Shown here: positions 7,720-14,717 of the stretch, in pieces
Numbering within the stretch: the stretch's first letter is position 1
How the letters are laid out: every line of letters begins with the position of its first letter
Assembly: GCA_013297575.1 (NCBI GenBank)
Contig: JAAFHO010000046.1
Location: 1-16,499, forward strand
Direction: 5' to 3'
From: Chitinophagales bacterium
Lineage (GTDB): Bacteria > Bacteroidota > Bacteroidia > Chitinophagales > Saprospiraceae
DNA: 16,499 nt
The notes under the pieces: model-generated
What the model was told of the DNA's origin: nothing
Seen by the model: the letters and a program-made list of their open reading frames with translations, nothing else
Databases searched by the model: none
Made by a program: the position numbers and the translations under genes

Positions 7720-8439
7720 TTATTTACTCCAAATATTGTATTTCAAAATACAATAAATGGCTCGAAAACCGTCTTTCCAGCTTATTTTTTTACCTTCTGC
7801 ATAAGAACGTCCGTAATAGGAAATACCTACTTCATAAATACGAATTTCTTTGATTCGGCTGATTTTTGCTGTTATTTCGGGTTCAAAACCAAAACGATTT
7901 TCCTGCAATGTTAAGCCTTTTACAATATCGGCCTTGAACAATTTGTAACAAGTCTCCATATCGGTCAGGTTTAGGTTGGTCATTACATTAGACAAAGAAG
8001 TAAGGAACTTGTTGCCTATACTATGCCAAAAAAACAAAATTCGGTGTGGGCGGCCACCCATAAAGCGGGAACCATACACCACATCAGCAAAACCATTGAG
8101 TATTGGTCGGAGCAGAATATTGTATTCCTCTGGGTCATATTCCAAATCTGCGTCTTGTACAATGATATAATCGCCAGTAGCCTCGCGGATACCAGTATGT
8201 AACGCAGCACCTTTACCTTTGTTTTGTTCGTGTTTGCGGTATTGGATGTTCAATTCAGGATTGGCATCCATATAGCGTTTGATGGCGCCTTCGGTATCGT
8301 CCTTGGAGCAATCATTAGTGATAATAATTTCCTTTTTCATCCCACCTATTAATTCTACCGATTTCACCTTATCCAAGATGCGGTGAATGGTACGTTCCTC
8401 GTTATATGCGGGGATGACAATGGATAGCGTTTGAGTCAT
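7720..8439 (-). CDS. Family 2 glycosyltransferase, dolichyl/polyprenyl-phosphate mannose synthase-like
   Basis: A 239-aa GT-A fold transferase, likely moving a sugar from a nucleotide donor to a polyprenyl phosphate or similar membrane acceptor at the inner face of the cytoplasmic membrane. It opens with SIVIPAYNEERTI (6-18), then the TNDCSKDDT segment (41-49), NKGKGAALHTGI (73-84), the metal-binding DADLEYD (96-102), YGSRFMGG and a conserved TDMETCYKLF stretch. It lacks the C-terminal membrane helices of GtrB-type members. I choose ATG 8439 over the in-frame ATG at 8469: the -7 box TACCTTTG (8467-8474) overlaps the upstream ATG, and SIVIPAYNEE begins five residues after the chosen Met, as is usual. 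It appears to be the first gene of the glycosyltransferase-moxR-fni-M23 cluster. Confidence 0.88.
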   Translation of the reverse strand: MTQTLSIVIPAYNEERTIHRILDKVKSVELIGGMKKEIIITNDCSKDDTEGAIKRYMDANPELNIQYRKHEQNKGKGAALHTGIREATGDYIIVQDADLEYDPEEYNILLRPILNGFADVVYGSRFMGGRPHRILFFWHSIGNKFLTSLSNVMTNLNLTDMETCYKLFKADIVKGLTLQENRFGFEPEITAKISRIKEIRIYEVGISYYGRSYAEGKKISWKDGFRAIYCILKYNIWSK

Positions 8440-8466
8440 ATTGATTAAATAAGCGCAATTGAGGCG

Positions 8467-8474
8467 CAAAGGTA
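8467..8474 (-). promoter_or_regulatory. -7 promoter box ahead of the glycosyltransferase operon
   Basis: The minus strand reads TACCTTTG, matching TANNTTTG exactly and identical to the box before the repeat protein at 2434-2441. It ends 27 bp before the ATG at 8439, giving a leader of about 20 nt. The upstream ATG at 8467-8469 lies within the box, which rules against that start if the promoter is real. No good -33 element is seen at the usual spacing. Confidence 0.5.
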
Positions 8475-8642
8475 ACTCATTGTTCTGATATTGGGTATAT
8501 TGAAAAAAATAGTGTTAAAATTCTGTAATTTAACATTTCATTGAAACTTTTTTTAAATAGAATACGTTAATACTATGAAAATCAAACATTTAGTACAGTT
8601 ATAGTACCATTTTTATTCATCGTATTTTAATTTTTTTTAATC

Positions 8643-8816
8643 ATGCAAACACAAAAATCTAAATTTGTCCGTTTGTGGAAAAAATCTCCACGATTTGCAG
8701 TAGTTGCTATTTATCGCCGATTTACAAAAAGAGCCAAACAATTGCTCCCAAAGGAAGACTGGAATATCAATTGGCTTGGTGAAGAAATGAGGCCCCATAA
8801 TAGCCTGCAAAACTAA
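8643..8816 (+). CDS. Small basic protein of 57 residues, unrecognised
   Basis: An ATG at 8643 opens a 57-codon frame ending at TAA 8814-8816. The product begins MQTQKSKFVRLWKKSPRF and ends with EEMRPHNSLQN; the N-terminal two thirds are rich in Lys/Arg with hydrophobic spacing (VVAIYRRFTKRAKQLL), as in a nucleic-acid- or membrane-surface-binding helix. I do not recognise the family. Support for a real gene: it fills the centre of a 630-bp region otherwise without genes, residue use is protein-like, it starts with ATG, and a strong terminator (8870-8909) follows 53 bp after the stop. The region upstream is very AT-rich. No ribosome-binding motif is evident, which is normal in this phylum. Confidence 0.55.
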   Translation: MQTQKSKFVRLWKKSPRFAVVAIYRRFTKRAKQLLPKEDWNINWLGEEMRPHNSLQN

Positions 8817-8869
8817 TTTGAAAGGCATATTCCAATACGAAATATGGCTGATGCCTTAAAAAAACAAAC

Positions 8870-8909
8870 AAAAACACCCCAGTCAACTTGTACTTGATGG
8901 GGTGTTTTT
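8870..8909 (+). terminator. Strong intrinsic terminator after the 57-aa gene
   Basis: AAAAACACCCCA (8870-8881) pairs perfectly with TGGGGTGTTTTT (8898-8909) around a 16-nt loop that itself contains TCAA/TTGA. The GC-rich core with a T-run on the 3' side is the textbook intrinsic terminator form, and the A-run on the 5' side makes it bidirectional in principle. It separates the small gene from the DUF2306 gene. Confidence 0.85.
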
Positions 8910-9003
8910 ATTTAAGGGATATGGTAGCGTGAACTTTGATGCCATCCGTTGTATGCATGCGGAGCCTCTCCAAATACTTATGCTGTTTAAACCAATTTTT
9001 TGC

Positions 9004-9033
9004 TTGGCAGATTCGTACTTCTTCTTACTTTTG
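9004..9033 (+). promoter_or_regulatory. Promoter for the DUF2306 gene (TTG-N19-TACTTTTG)
   Basis: TTG at 9004-9006 is followed after 19 bp by TACTTTTG at 9026-9033, matching the Flavobacterium-type consensus TTG-N17-23-TANNTTTG. A transcript would begin near 9040, about 48 nt ahead of the ATG at 9089. This is the most complete promoter in the window. The stretch 8910-9003 holds nothing else I can identify. Confidence 0.6.
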
Positions 9034-9088
9034 TGTCCTTTTCTGAATCGTTTATTGTAGTTCCATTCCCAATATTACCCACACCAAA

Positions 9089-9742
9089 ATGCGCTTAAAA
9101 AACCTCCCAACCCTCCTATTTATCATAGTCGTACTGTTTTTCACAGGCGTTATGACAGGCGAGGTGTTGCCCTATTTTAAATTTGAATATGCAGATGGTT
9201 TTTTGGGCACTAAACCCGATAGTGTATTGCAAAAGGTGGATTTCCAATGGGCTTTCTATATCCATATTTCTAGTAGTTTAGTGGCTATTTTTGCTGGATT
9301 ATGGCAATTTTGGCCATTTTTGCACCGAAAATACCCAAAATTGCACCGCCAACTTGGAAAAACTTATATACTTGCCATTCTTTTGCTTGCCGCGCCATCT
9401 GGATTAGTATTGGGTTATTATGCCAACGCTGGGCTACCAGCAAAAACAGGTTTTATACTACAAAGTATCTTGTGGTGGGTGCTTACTTTTTTGGCGTGGT
9501 GGGAGATAAAAAAACAGCGTTGGTTAGCGCATACCGACATGATGATCCGTAGTTTTGCAGTCACCTTGGCTGCTATGAGTTTGCGTACCGAAAGTTATGC
9601 GATGTACTACTTTTTTCACACCAAACCCATCGAGACGTATGTTACAGTAACTTGGCTGTCGTGGGTAGGTAATTTTTTAATTGCGGAAATGTTAGTTTAT
9701 ATTGGCTTGGGAAAACGTATCTTGGCGCAAATTAATGGATAA
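9089..9742 (+). CDS. DUF2306-family multi-pass membrane protein
   Basis: A 217-aa inner-membrane protein with about six helices: residues 7-28, 53-75 (YIHISSSLVAIFAGLWQFW), about 91-110, 120-140, 150-172 and 185-210. The pattern matches DUF2306, a family of uncharacterised membrane proteins with conserved His and Arg residues near helix ends: here YIHISSS in helix 2, RKYPKLHRQLGKTY before helix 3, WLAHTDMMIRSFAVTL into helix 5 and SLRTESYAM. The paired His residues make heme or metal binding possible, but that is inference. It has its own promoter at 9004-9033. The gene after it starts 88 bp downstream on the same strand, with no terminator seen between them, so they may be co-transcribed. 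Confidence 0.8.
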   Translation: MRLKNLPTLLFIIVVLFFTGVMTGEVLPYFKFEYADGFLGTKPDSVLQKVDFQWAFYIHISSSLVAIFAGLWQFWPFLHRKYPKLHRQLGKTYILAILLLAAPSGLVLGYYANAGLPAKTGFILQSILWWVLTFLAWWEIKKQRWLAHTDMMIRSFAVTLAAMSLRTESYAMYYFFHTKPIETYVTVTWLSWVGNFLIAEMLVYIGLGKRILAQING

Positions 9743-9830
9743 TTATTGGCTTATACCCAAGGTTAAAAATTTTAAAATATTGAAAATCAAAGCATTAAAT
9801 TGAAAATAACATTTAAAAATAAAAATAATC

Positions 9831-10679
9831 ATGCAGCAATTCATCACTATTACCCTTGCGGCCGTATTATTTTGGCATTGCCAAAGTGCGCCTAAAACCC
9901 AAACCGCTACTGCGAGCACTGATGTAGTAGCCATGGCGCGCCAAACCCATAAAGAAGCCATTGATACCCTTCGGGCCGATACCAATGCGCCTTTGCAACC
10001 ATTGGTTATAAAACCACTGGACAAAACAGCAGCACAAACCCTACTTTCCGCCTACGATCTTAAGACTCTTTTGGTAAAGGAATGGCCCGATAATGGTTTT
10101 TATGGCACCGATCGCTATCGCATCGAGTTCATTTTTACCGATGCTGAACGCACCATAAACGACCCATCGGTGTATCGTATAAAAGGTAAAAACAGGTATA
10201 AAAATACCGTTTCCGATTTTGCGGGATTGATCGAAATTACGGGAGTATCTGAGTTTATCGACCCCAATCTCGACTCGTTGGATCTGGCTAATATGGGTCT
10301 GAAAAATGCTTATACCCTTTCTGGCACATTCCGTTTTGATGAAGATAGCACACTCAATACCAGTGGTGCATTTTTGGGTACGTTTAAATTGGATTTTTCG
10401 GTCAATGATAAAGGAGAGGCGGAGTCGTGGTATTTTTCAACCGATACGCCAACCAAAGCCGCCGGATATGTTTTTGATGGCAATTGGGGGAGTTACAAAA
10501 ACAAAACAACGACCAAACCCGTGCTTTTTGCCCGCGATCTTTTTGCCATTGCCAACGATATACTAACTGATTTCTCTTATGGCGAACGGGAAGTAGAAAT
10601 TAATAAAAAATACCGTCACTTGGGTTGGGATAATTTTTGGGATGGTAAAGAATGGTGGGTCGAGACACCTGCTCAATAA
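9831..10679 (+). CDS. Probable lipoprotein of unknown function
   Basis: A 282-aa protein I do not recognise. The N-terminus MQQFITITLAAVLFWHCQSA looks like a lipoprotein signal with C17, although WHC is a poor match to the usual lipobox and ordinary secretion is possible. The mature part has alternating polar/hydrophobic, aromatic-rich strands typical of extracytoplasmic beta-sandwich proteins (YGTDRYRIEFIFTDAER; YTLSGTFRFDEDSTLN; GTFKLDFSVNDKGEAESWYF), followed by a helical C-terminus ending with W-rich GWDNFWDGKEWWVE. No catalytic motif is evident. It lies 88 bp after the DUF2306 gene and 106 bp before the TIR gene, the latter gap holding a large hairpin that may end its transcript. Confidence 0.7.
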   Translation: MQQFITITLAAVLFWHCQSAPKTQTATASTDVVAMARQTHKEAIDTLRADTNAPLQPLVIKPLDKTAAQTLLSAYDLKTLLVKEWPDNGFYGTDRYRIEFIFTDAERTINDPSVYRIKGKNRYKNTVSDFAGLIEITGVSEFIDPNLDSLDLANMGLKNAYTLSGTFRFDEDSTLNTSGAFLGTFKLDFSVNDKGEAESWYFSTDTPTKAAGYVFDGNWGSYKNKTTTKPVLFARDLFAIANDILTDFSYGEREVEINKKYRHLGWDNFWDGKEWWVETPAQ

Positions 10680-10705
10680 TGCTCCGGCAAGTATACTGAG
10701 CGTCG

Positions 10706-10762
10706 GTAGGTTTTGTGCATAGATTTATGAGACGTAATACGATTTTTATGCACAAAACCTAC
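10706..10762. repeat. Perfect 16-bp inverted repeat with 25-nt loop, before the TIR gene
   Basis: GTAGGTTTTGTGCATA (10706-10721) is exactly complementary to TATGCACAAAACCTAC (10747-10762). It starts 26 bp after the lipoprotein stop and ends 23 bp before the TIR gene's ATG. No U-run follows the stem on the plus strand, so it is not a standard terminator; it could be an operator, an RNA hairpin near the TIR start, or a small repeat element. Confidence 0.85.
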
Positions 10763-10785
10763 AGAGCCGAAGTAATTACATTAAT

Positions 10786-12027
10786 ATGGATCAAGAAAAG
10801 ACAACCAGCGTATTTATTGCATATTCTCGAAAAGATATAGACTTTTTGACGGAATTACGTACTTTTTTGCGCCCATTGGAGCAAAATAAGGGTGTAGAAA
10901 TTTGGTACGATGGTGAAATAGTAGGTGGTGAGGTATGGGAAGATAGCATCAAACGCGCCCTGCATGGTGCGGATATTATTTTGCTTTTAGTGAGTGCCAA
11001 CTCGCTAGCCTCTGATTATTTTTATGGCAAAGAGGTAAAAGAGGCCATGGAGCGGCACCAAGCGCATACTTGCACGGTCATTCCGGTGATCTTAAAACCT
11101 TGTGGGTGGGAAGACACAGAATTGGCCAGCCTGCAAGCATTACCCAAGGACGGAATGGCAATTACCTTATGGGAAAACCGCGACCAAGCCTATAAAAGTG
11201 TTTTTGATGGCTTAAAGGCGGCCATCCAAAAGAATCAGGTCAAAAATAAACCGACGATTGCTCCTCAAGGCAGCCAAAGTCCGGTAGAAGCAATACCCTC
11301 TCCCATGCCTGCAAGCACAACTGATACGCCTGTTCGTACGCGTACGACCCGAAAAACCGTTGAAAAAACGGTAACTACACCTGTACCCGAACCTATAACA
11401 AGTAGTGCTTCATCGGCAACCAATTGGTTTTATATTGGTGGCGGTATTTTGGTATTTTCCTTGCTCTTGTATTTTTTGTTGCCCAAACTGGTAAAAAAAG
11501 ATCGACCGGAGCCGGATACGCCCGTTTTTACGCCTCCAACACTTTTGTCAGCAGTGAGTACCATTTATCCCGGCAAAGGTTTTGACGAGGTAGTAATGGG
11601 CAAAACGAATTTGGAAGACATTAAAAAAAGTTATCCCAAGGATTGCTCCAGTATCGACCATGGTACTTTTAGCGTAGAAATGACCTGCCCCTTAAAGGGT
11701 ATTAGTTTCTATTTTGATTATAAAGATTACAATGCTATAAAACCAGACAATAAGAAATACTTTACGACTATTTCGCTAACGCCTCCATTTAAAGGAAAAA
11801 CCCCAGATGGCATTGTCCTTGGAGCAAGCAAATTATCCGATGTTGAAAAAGTATATGGCGCTTTAGTTTTTACGACTACTCAAAATGGCGCATATTGGAT
11901 GGTGGAGTATTCAGCCCAAGGCATAAGATTTAAAGTACAAAAAGACGTAAATGTGAAGCCTAATAACCCAGAGGGTAAAGCATATTATCGCAAGCAGCCC
12001 ATTGTAGGTATTGATGTTTTTAAATAA
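10786..12027 (+). CDS. TIR-domain membrane protein with a duplicated C-terminal domain
   Basis: A 413-aa protein in four parts. Residues 6-148 are a TIR domain: TSVFIAYSRKDIDFLTEL (box 1), EIWYDGEIVGGEVWEDSI, GADIILLLVSANSLASDYFY and VIPVILKPCGWEDTEL. Glu83 in YFYGKEVKEAM sits where the catalytic Glu of NAD+-consuming TIRs lies (S-x4-S/D...E), so NADase activity is possible. Residues about 150-212 are a Pro/Thr/Ser-rich linker containing RTRTTRK. One membrane helix follows (about 213-235, FYIGGGILVFSLLLYFLLP), then KLVKK. Residues 266-337 and 340-413 are two copies of one unit (FDEVVMG...L.DI.K.Y...KGISF...KD / PDGIVLG...L.DV.K.Y...QGIRF...KD). TIR proteins in bacteria serve in phage defence or protein interaction; neither is shown here. 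Long inverted repeats flank the gene. Confidence 0.85.
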   Translation: MDQEKTTSVFIAYSRKDIDFLTELRTFLRPLEQNKGVEIWYDGEIVGGEVWEDSIKRALHGADIILLLVSANSLASDYFYGKEVKEAMERHQAHTCTVIPVILKPCGWEDTELASLQALPKDGMAITLWENRDQAYKSVFDGLKAAIQKNQVKNKPTIAPQGSQSPVEAIPSPMPASTTDTPVRTRTTRKTVEKTVTTPVPEPITSSASSATNWFYIGGGILVFSLLLYFLLPKLVKKDRPEPDTPVFTPPTLLSAVSTIYPGKGFDEVVMGKTNLEDIKKSYPKDCSSIDHGTFSVEMTCPLKGISFYFDYKDYNAIKPDNKKYFTTISLTPPFKGKTPDGIVLGASKLSDVEKVYGALVFTTTQNGAYWMVEYSAQGIRFKVQKDVNVKPNNPEGKAYYRKQPIVGIDVFK

Positions 12028-12069
12028 CTGATGCGAATAATGGGTTAGGGTTTTTATGAATACCTGCGA

Positions 12070-12103
12070 ACGTTTACTAAACCCTTGGAGGTTTAGTAAA
12101 CGT
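12070..12103. terminator. 14-bp inverted repeat between convergent TIR and M28 genes
   Basis: ACGTTTACTAAACC (12070-12083) pairs perfectly with GGTTTAGTAAACGT (12090-12103) around a 6-nt loop (CTTGGA). It lies in the 112-bp space between two convergent stop codons, the expected place for a shared two-way terminator. There is no long U-run on either side, so the call rests on stem strength and position; it may also be a dispersed genomic repeat. Confidence 0.65.
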
Positions 12104-12139
12104 AATGCCATCCACTTTCGATTTGTATAAATGATGATA

Positions 12140-13876
12140 CTACATCGCAAAAACCATAGTTATAGCATCTACCACTTTCCCATCAATCATCAAAGTACAG
12201 GTCAATAACCCAGTTGCTCCGTAGCCGTGGGTATAAAGCACCTCATTCATTCCTTGTTGAATATTGACAGGAGTATCCATCAAAATCCTACCCTCGCGGT
12301 CGCTCACGCGCACGATGGCCGTTTTATGATCCCTTTTTTGTTCTACTAAAAAAGAAATCCAAGTGGCCTCGTCAAAAGGATTAGGACGGTTCGGTAATAA
12401 CTTGAAATTAGGTTGTTCATCGCCTATCCCTAGTTCGGTGCTACCAGAGGTGGTGGCTATTTTTTCGATACTAAACAAACTCTCCACTCCTGTATTATCT
12501 ACGGAAGCAATGCTAACATATAGTCCTCCTGTGGCATTGCACGGGAAAGAACCTAAGGTCGAATTTGTTAAAGTATAAACAGTGTCCCAATCATTAGTCG
12601 TGCTGCGCAAAGCAATGCGATAGGTGCCCGTATCTATCGGGTTGGCAATATCCACAGTGACGGTACTGCCCGAGCGAGTAGCGCTAAAACTGGCTGGTGC
12701 GGGTACGCCCCGAGCAATAGAAGCGGCGGCATTACCATTAATAACGGCATTGCGTGCCAAATAATTAAATTGGACAAAAAACGAATCCACTACTTGGTCG
12801 CCATCGGTATCTAAACCCAAAACATCATCTGAGGTGTGTTGCCGATCCGTGTAAGTGGGGCCATTGCTGGCATCGCCGTGCTCATTGGCTGCGGTAAAGC
12901 GCATAGCAGGATAACCGCGTTCTCGGAATGGAATATGATCGCCACCACGGCCTGTACGGTCTTCGGGCGACATAATACGGATCAACATTGGCACAGGTGC
13001 TGTGGCCAAAAGGTGCTCTTTGTACTGCAATTTAATATAACGCGATAATTGTTTGTGCGGCGAATTAAATCCACCCGAGGAGAACAGCCGTACCGAAGTA
13101 GAGTCCACATCATTGACACCCGGGCAAGATGGTGGCGAGGAAGTTAAGCCGCAAATAACACCTCCAATTACGTCATTATTCAATACCGCACGAATGGGTA
13201 GGGCGTTGGTTTTGGCGTATTGTGCAAAGGCTGCCGCTCCATAAAGCCCCTGCTCTTCGGCAGTAGTAGCCATAAATACCAGTGTATTGGGAAAAGAGTA
13301 TTTGGACATTACACGCGCCAATTCCATCACTAAAGCAGTACCTGTGGCGTTGTCTTCTACACCTTCTGCGGGGCAATTGACATCGCAAAGTACATCGCAA
13401 CGGCTATCAAAATGGCCTTCTATAAGGATAATTCCGTTGGCTGTAGGGTTTGTGCCCGGCAATATAGCCATTACATTACTATGTCGGCCCATATTGCAAA
13501 TGGCTTGGTCAAACTGAAACATGCCCACCAGTAAACGATCTTCATTTTCCATACCAAATTGTTGGAATTTGCTTTCGATCCATCTGCGCGATGCGCCTAT
13601 GCCCGTGGCAGTGGAAACGGTATCTGCACCTGAATTACGCGTACCAAACTGGCTCAAACGCGTGATATATGCCTTCAAACTATCGGGCGAAATACGTGCC
13701 TGTATCTCCGAGGCAATGAGCAGCGGATCGGTTATGGCCTGCGATGCGGCATAATCGGCGGGGTTGTAATTACCTTTTAGGATATTTACGGCTGCCGGAT
13801 GGCTGAGGTAAAAATTGGTTTGTGCATGGGCATTAAGTGCCACAAAAAGTACGAAAAGCAGGTGGGTGATACGCAT
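12140..13876 (-). CDS. Secreted M28 zinc aminopeptidase with T9SS C-terminal sorting domain
   Basis: A 578-aa exported peptidase. Residues 1-19 are a signal peptide (cleaved after AHAQ). The M28 catalytic domain spans about 60-380, with zinc ligands and base in order: H155 and nearby D157 (EGHFDSR), D175 (GVEDNATGT), E207/E208 (TTAEEQGLYG), D235 (NNDVIGG) and H347 (RQHTSDD). All are present, so it should be active, removing N-terminal residues from peptides. A Cys-rich insert CDVLCDVNC (160-168) stands between the first two ligands. Residues about 390-475 look like a fibronectin type III module. Residues about 495-578 (NRPNPFDEATWISF ... NIQQGMNEVLY) are a type A T9SS sorting domain, giving export across the outer membrane. 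Divergent from ribA; a 7/8 match to the -7 box (GATATTTG) lies at 13921-13914. Confidence 0.92.
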   Translation of the reverse strand: MRITHLLFVLFVALNAHAQTNFYLSHPAAVNILKGNYNPADYAASQAITDPLLIASEIQARISPDSLKAYITRLSQFGTRNSGADTVSTATGIGASRRWIESKFQQFGMENEDRLLVGMFQFDQAICNMGRHSNVMAILPGTNPTANGIILIEGHFDSRCDVLCDVNCPAEGVEDNATGTALVMELARVMSKYSFPNTLVFMATTAEEQGLYGAAAFAQYAKTNALPIRAVLNNDVIGGVICGLTSSPPSCPGVNDVDSTSVRLFSSGGFNSPHKQLSRYIKLQYKEHLLATAPVPMLIRIMSPEDRTGRGGDHIPFRERGYPAMRFTAANEHGDASNGPTYTDRQHTSDDVLGLDTDGDQVVDSFFVQFNYLARNAVINGNAAASIARGVPAPASFSATRSGSTVTVDIANPIDTGTYRIALRSTTNDWDTVYTLTNSTLGSFPCNATGGLYVSIASVDNTGVESLFSIEKIATTSGSTELGIGDEQPNFKLLPNRPNPFDEATWISFLVEQKRDHKTAIVRVSDREGRILMDTPVNIQQGMNEVLYTHGYGATGLLTCTLMIDGKVVDAITMVFAM

Positions 13877-14006
13877 AATAATAGTATAGTGTATGTTTGA
13901 TCAAAACGAACGACAAATATCTGTATTTTTGATTGTTCTTTTTCCATTATAGACGATAATTCTTAGGTGTTTAGAACCACTTTCCTACAAATTTGTTAGA
14001 ATTGCG

Positions 14007-14014
14007 TACTTTTG
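14007..14014 (+). promoter_or_regulatory. -7 promoter box before ribA
   Basis: TACTTTTG at 14007-14014 matches TANNTTTG exactly and equals the -7 box before the DUF2306 gene. It lies inside the longest open frame that could be drawn for ribA (from TTG 13993), so it argues that translation starts further downstream. Transcription would begin about 14021. No clear -33 element is seen at the usual spacing. Confidence 0.5.
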
Positions 14015-14064
14015 CGGCTCATTTCCCAAATACAGGAAGTGAGTACGCCATTTTGATCTACACA

Positions 14065-14691
14065 GTGCCAGAAAAAATCAAGTCTGATATAAGGTTACGC
14101 GCCACATTGAGGCAGCAGGCAAGCGCACGCATTCCTACCCAATATGGCCACTTTGAAATGTACGCCTACTCGGAGGATGCCAACGATCCTATGCCGCATA
14201 TCGCTTTTGTGGGCGAAGGATTCAACCCTGCATTGCCTGTGGCGGTGCGTATTCACTCCGAATGTATGACGGGCGATGTGTTTGGTTCGCGCCGCTGCGA
14301 CTGCGGAGAACAATTGGATGCGGCTATGCAAATTGCTGCCGCACAAGGTGGTGTGGTGATTTACCTTCGGCAAGAAGGACGTGGCATTGGCCTAATCAAT
14401 AAACTCAAAGCCTATAACCTTCAAGACGAGGGCCTCAATACCATTGATGCTAATACGCACCTCGGTTTTGAAGCCGATACCCGGCAGTACGAAGCCGCTA
14501 TTGCTATGCTCAATGACTTAGGTATCCGGCAAATAGAACTGATTACCAATAACCCCGATAAAGTGAACGCGCTCAAAAAATCGGAAATTGAAATTGTGGG
14601 GCGTATTCCCATCGTTATTGCGCCACATGCTGAAAATCAAGATTATTTGCGGACAAAGCAGGACTTGATGGGGCATCTTTTAGGATTGTAG
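14065..14691 (+). CDS. ribA: GTP cyclohydrolase II (riboflavin synthesis)
   Basis: The enzyme opens GTP to 2,5-diamino-6-ribosylamino-4-pyrimidinone 5'-phosphate, the first committed step to riboflavin and FMN, in the cytosol. From GTG 14065 it is 208 aa, a normal length for a single-domain RibA; there is no fused RibB domain. Zinc ligands are C67, C78 and C80 (SECMTGDVFGSRRCDCGEQL), followed by VIYLRQEGRGIGLINKLKAY with the catalytic core, then NTIDANTHLGF and the C-terminal TNNPDKVNAL. The frame is open up to 13993, but a -7 box sits at 14007-14014 and conservation starts at about residue 15 of my model (LRQQASARIPTQYG). In-frame starts after the promoter are TTG 14053 and GTG 14065; no ATG is available, so the start is uncertain by some residues. 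A lipoprotein gene follows 26 bp downstream, probably co-transcribed. Confidence 0.9.
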   Translation: MPEKIKSDIRLRATLRQQASARIPTQYGHFEMYAYSEDANDPMPHIAFVGEGFNPALPVAVRIHSECMTGDVFGSRRCDCGEQLDAAMQIAAAQGGVVIYLRQEGRGIGLINKLKAYNLQDEGLNTIDANTHLGFEADTRQYEAAIAMLNDLGIRQIELITNNPDKVNALKKSEIEIVGRIPIVIAPHAENQDYLRTKQDLMGHLLGL

Positions 14692-14717
14692 AATCAATTA
14701 AATATATATCTATTAAC

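Noticed and set aside
8513..8535. Imperfect inverted repeat TGTTAAAATT/AATTTAACA upstream of the small gene
   Set aside because: It is short, imperfect and of very AT-rich composition, so expected by chance; kept only as a possible operator.
8575..8604. Nine-codon leader-like ORF (MKIKHLVQL) upstream of the 57-aa gene
   Set aside because: It is too short to tell from chance in AT-rich DNA, with no attenuator hairpin or run of regulatory codons.
10706..12103. Composite transposon around the TIR gene
   Set aside because: The two inverted repeats differ in sequence, there is no transposase and no target-site duplication is visible.
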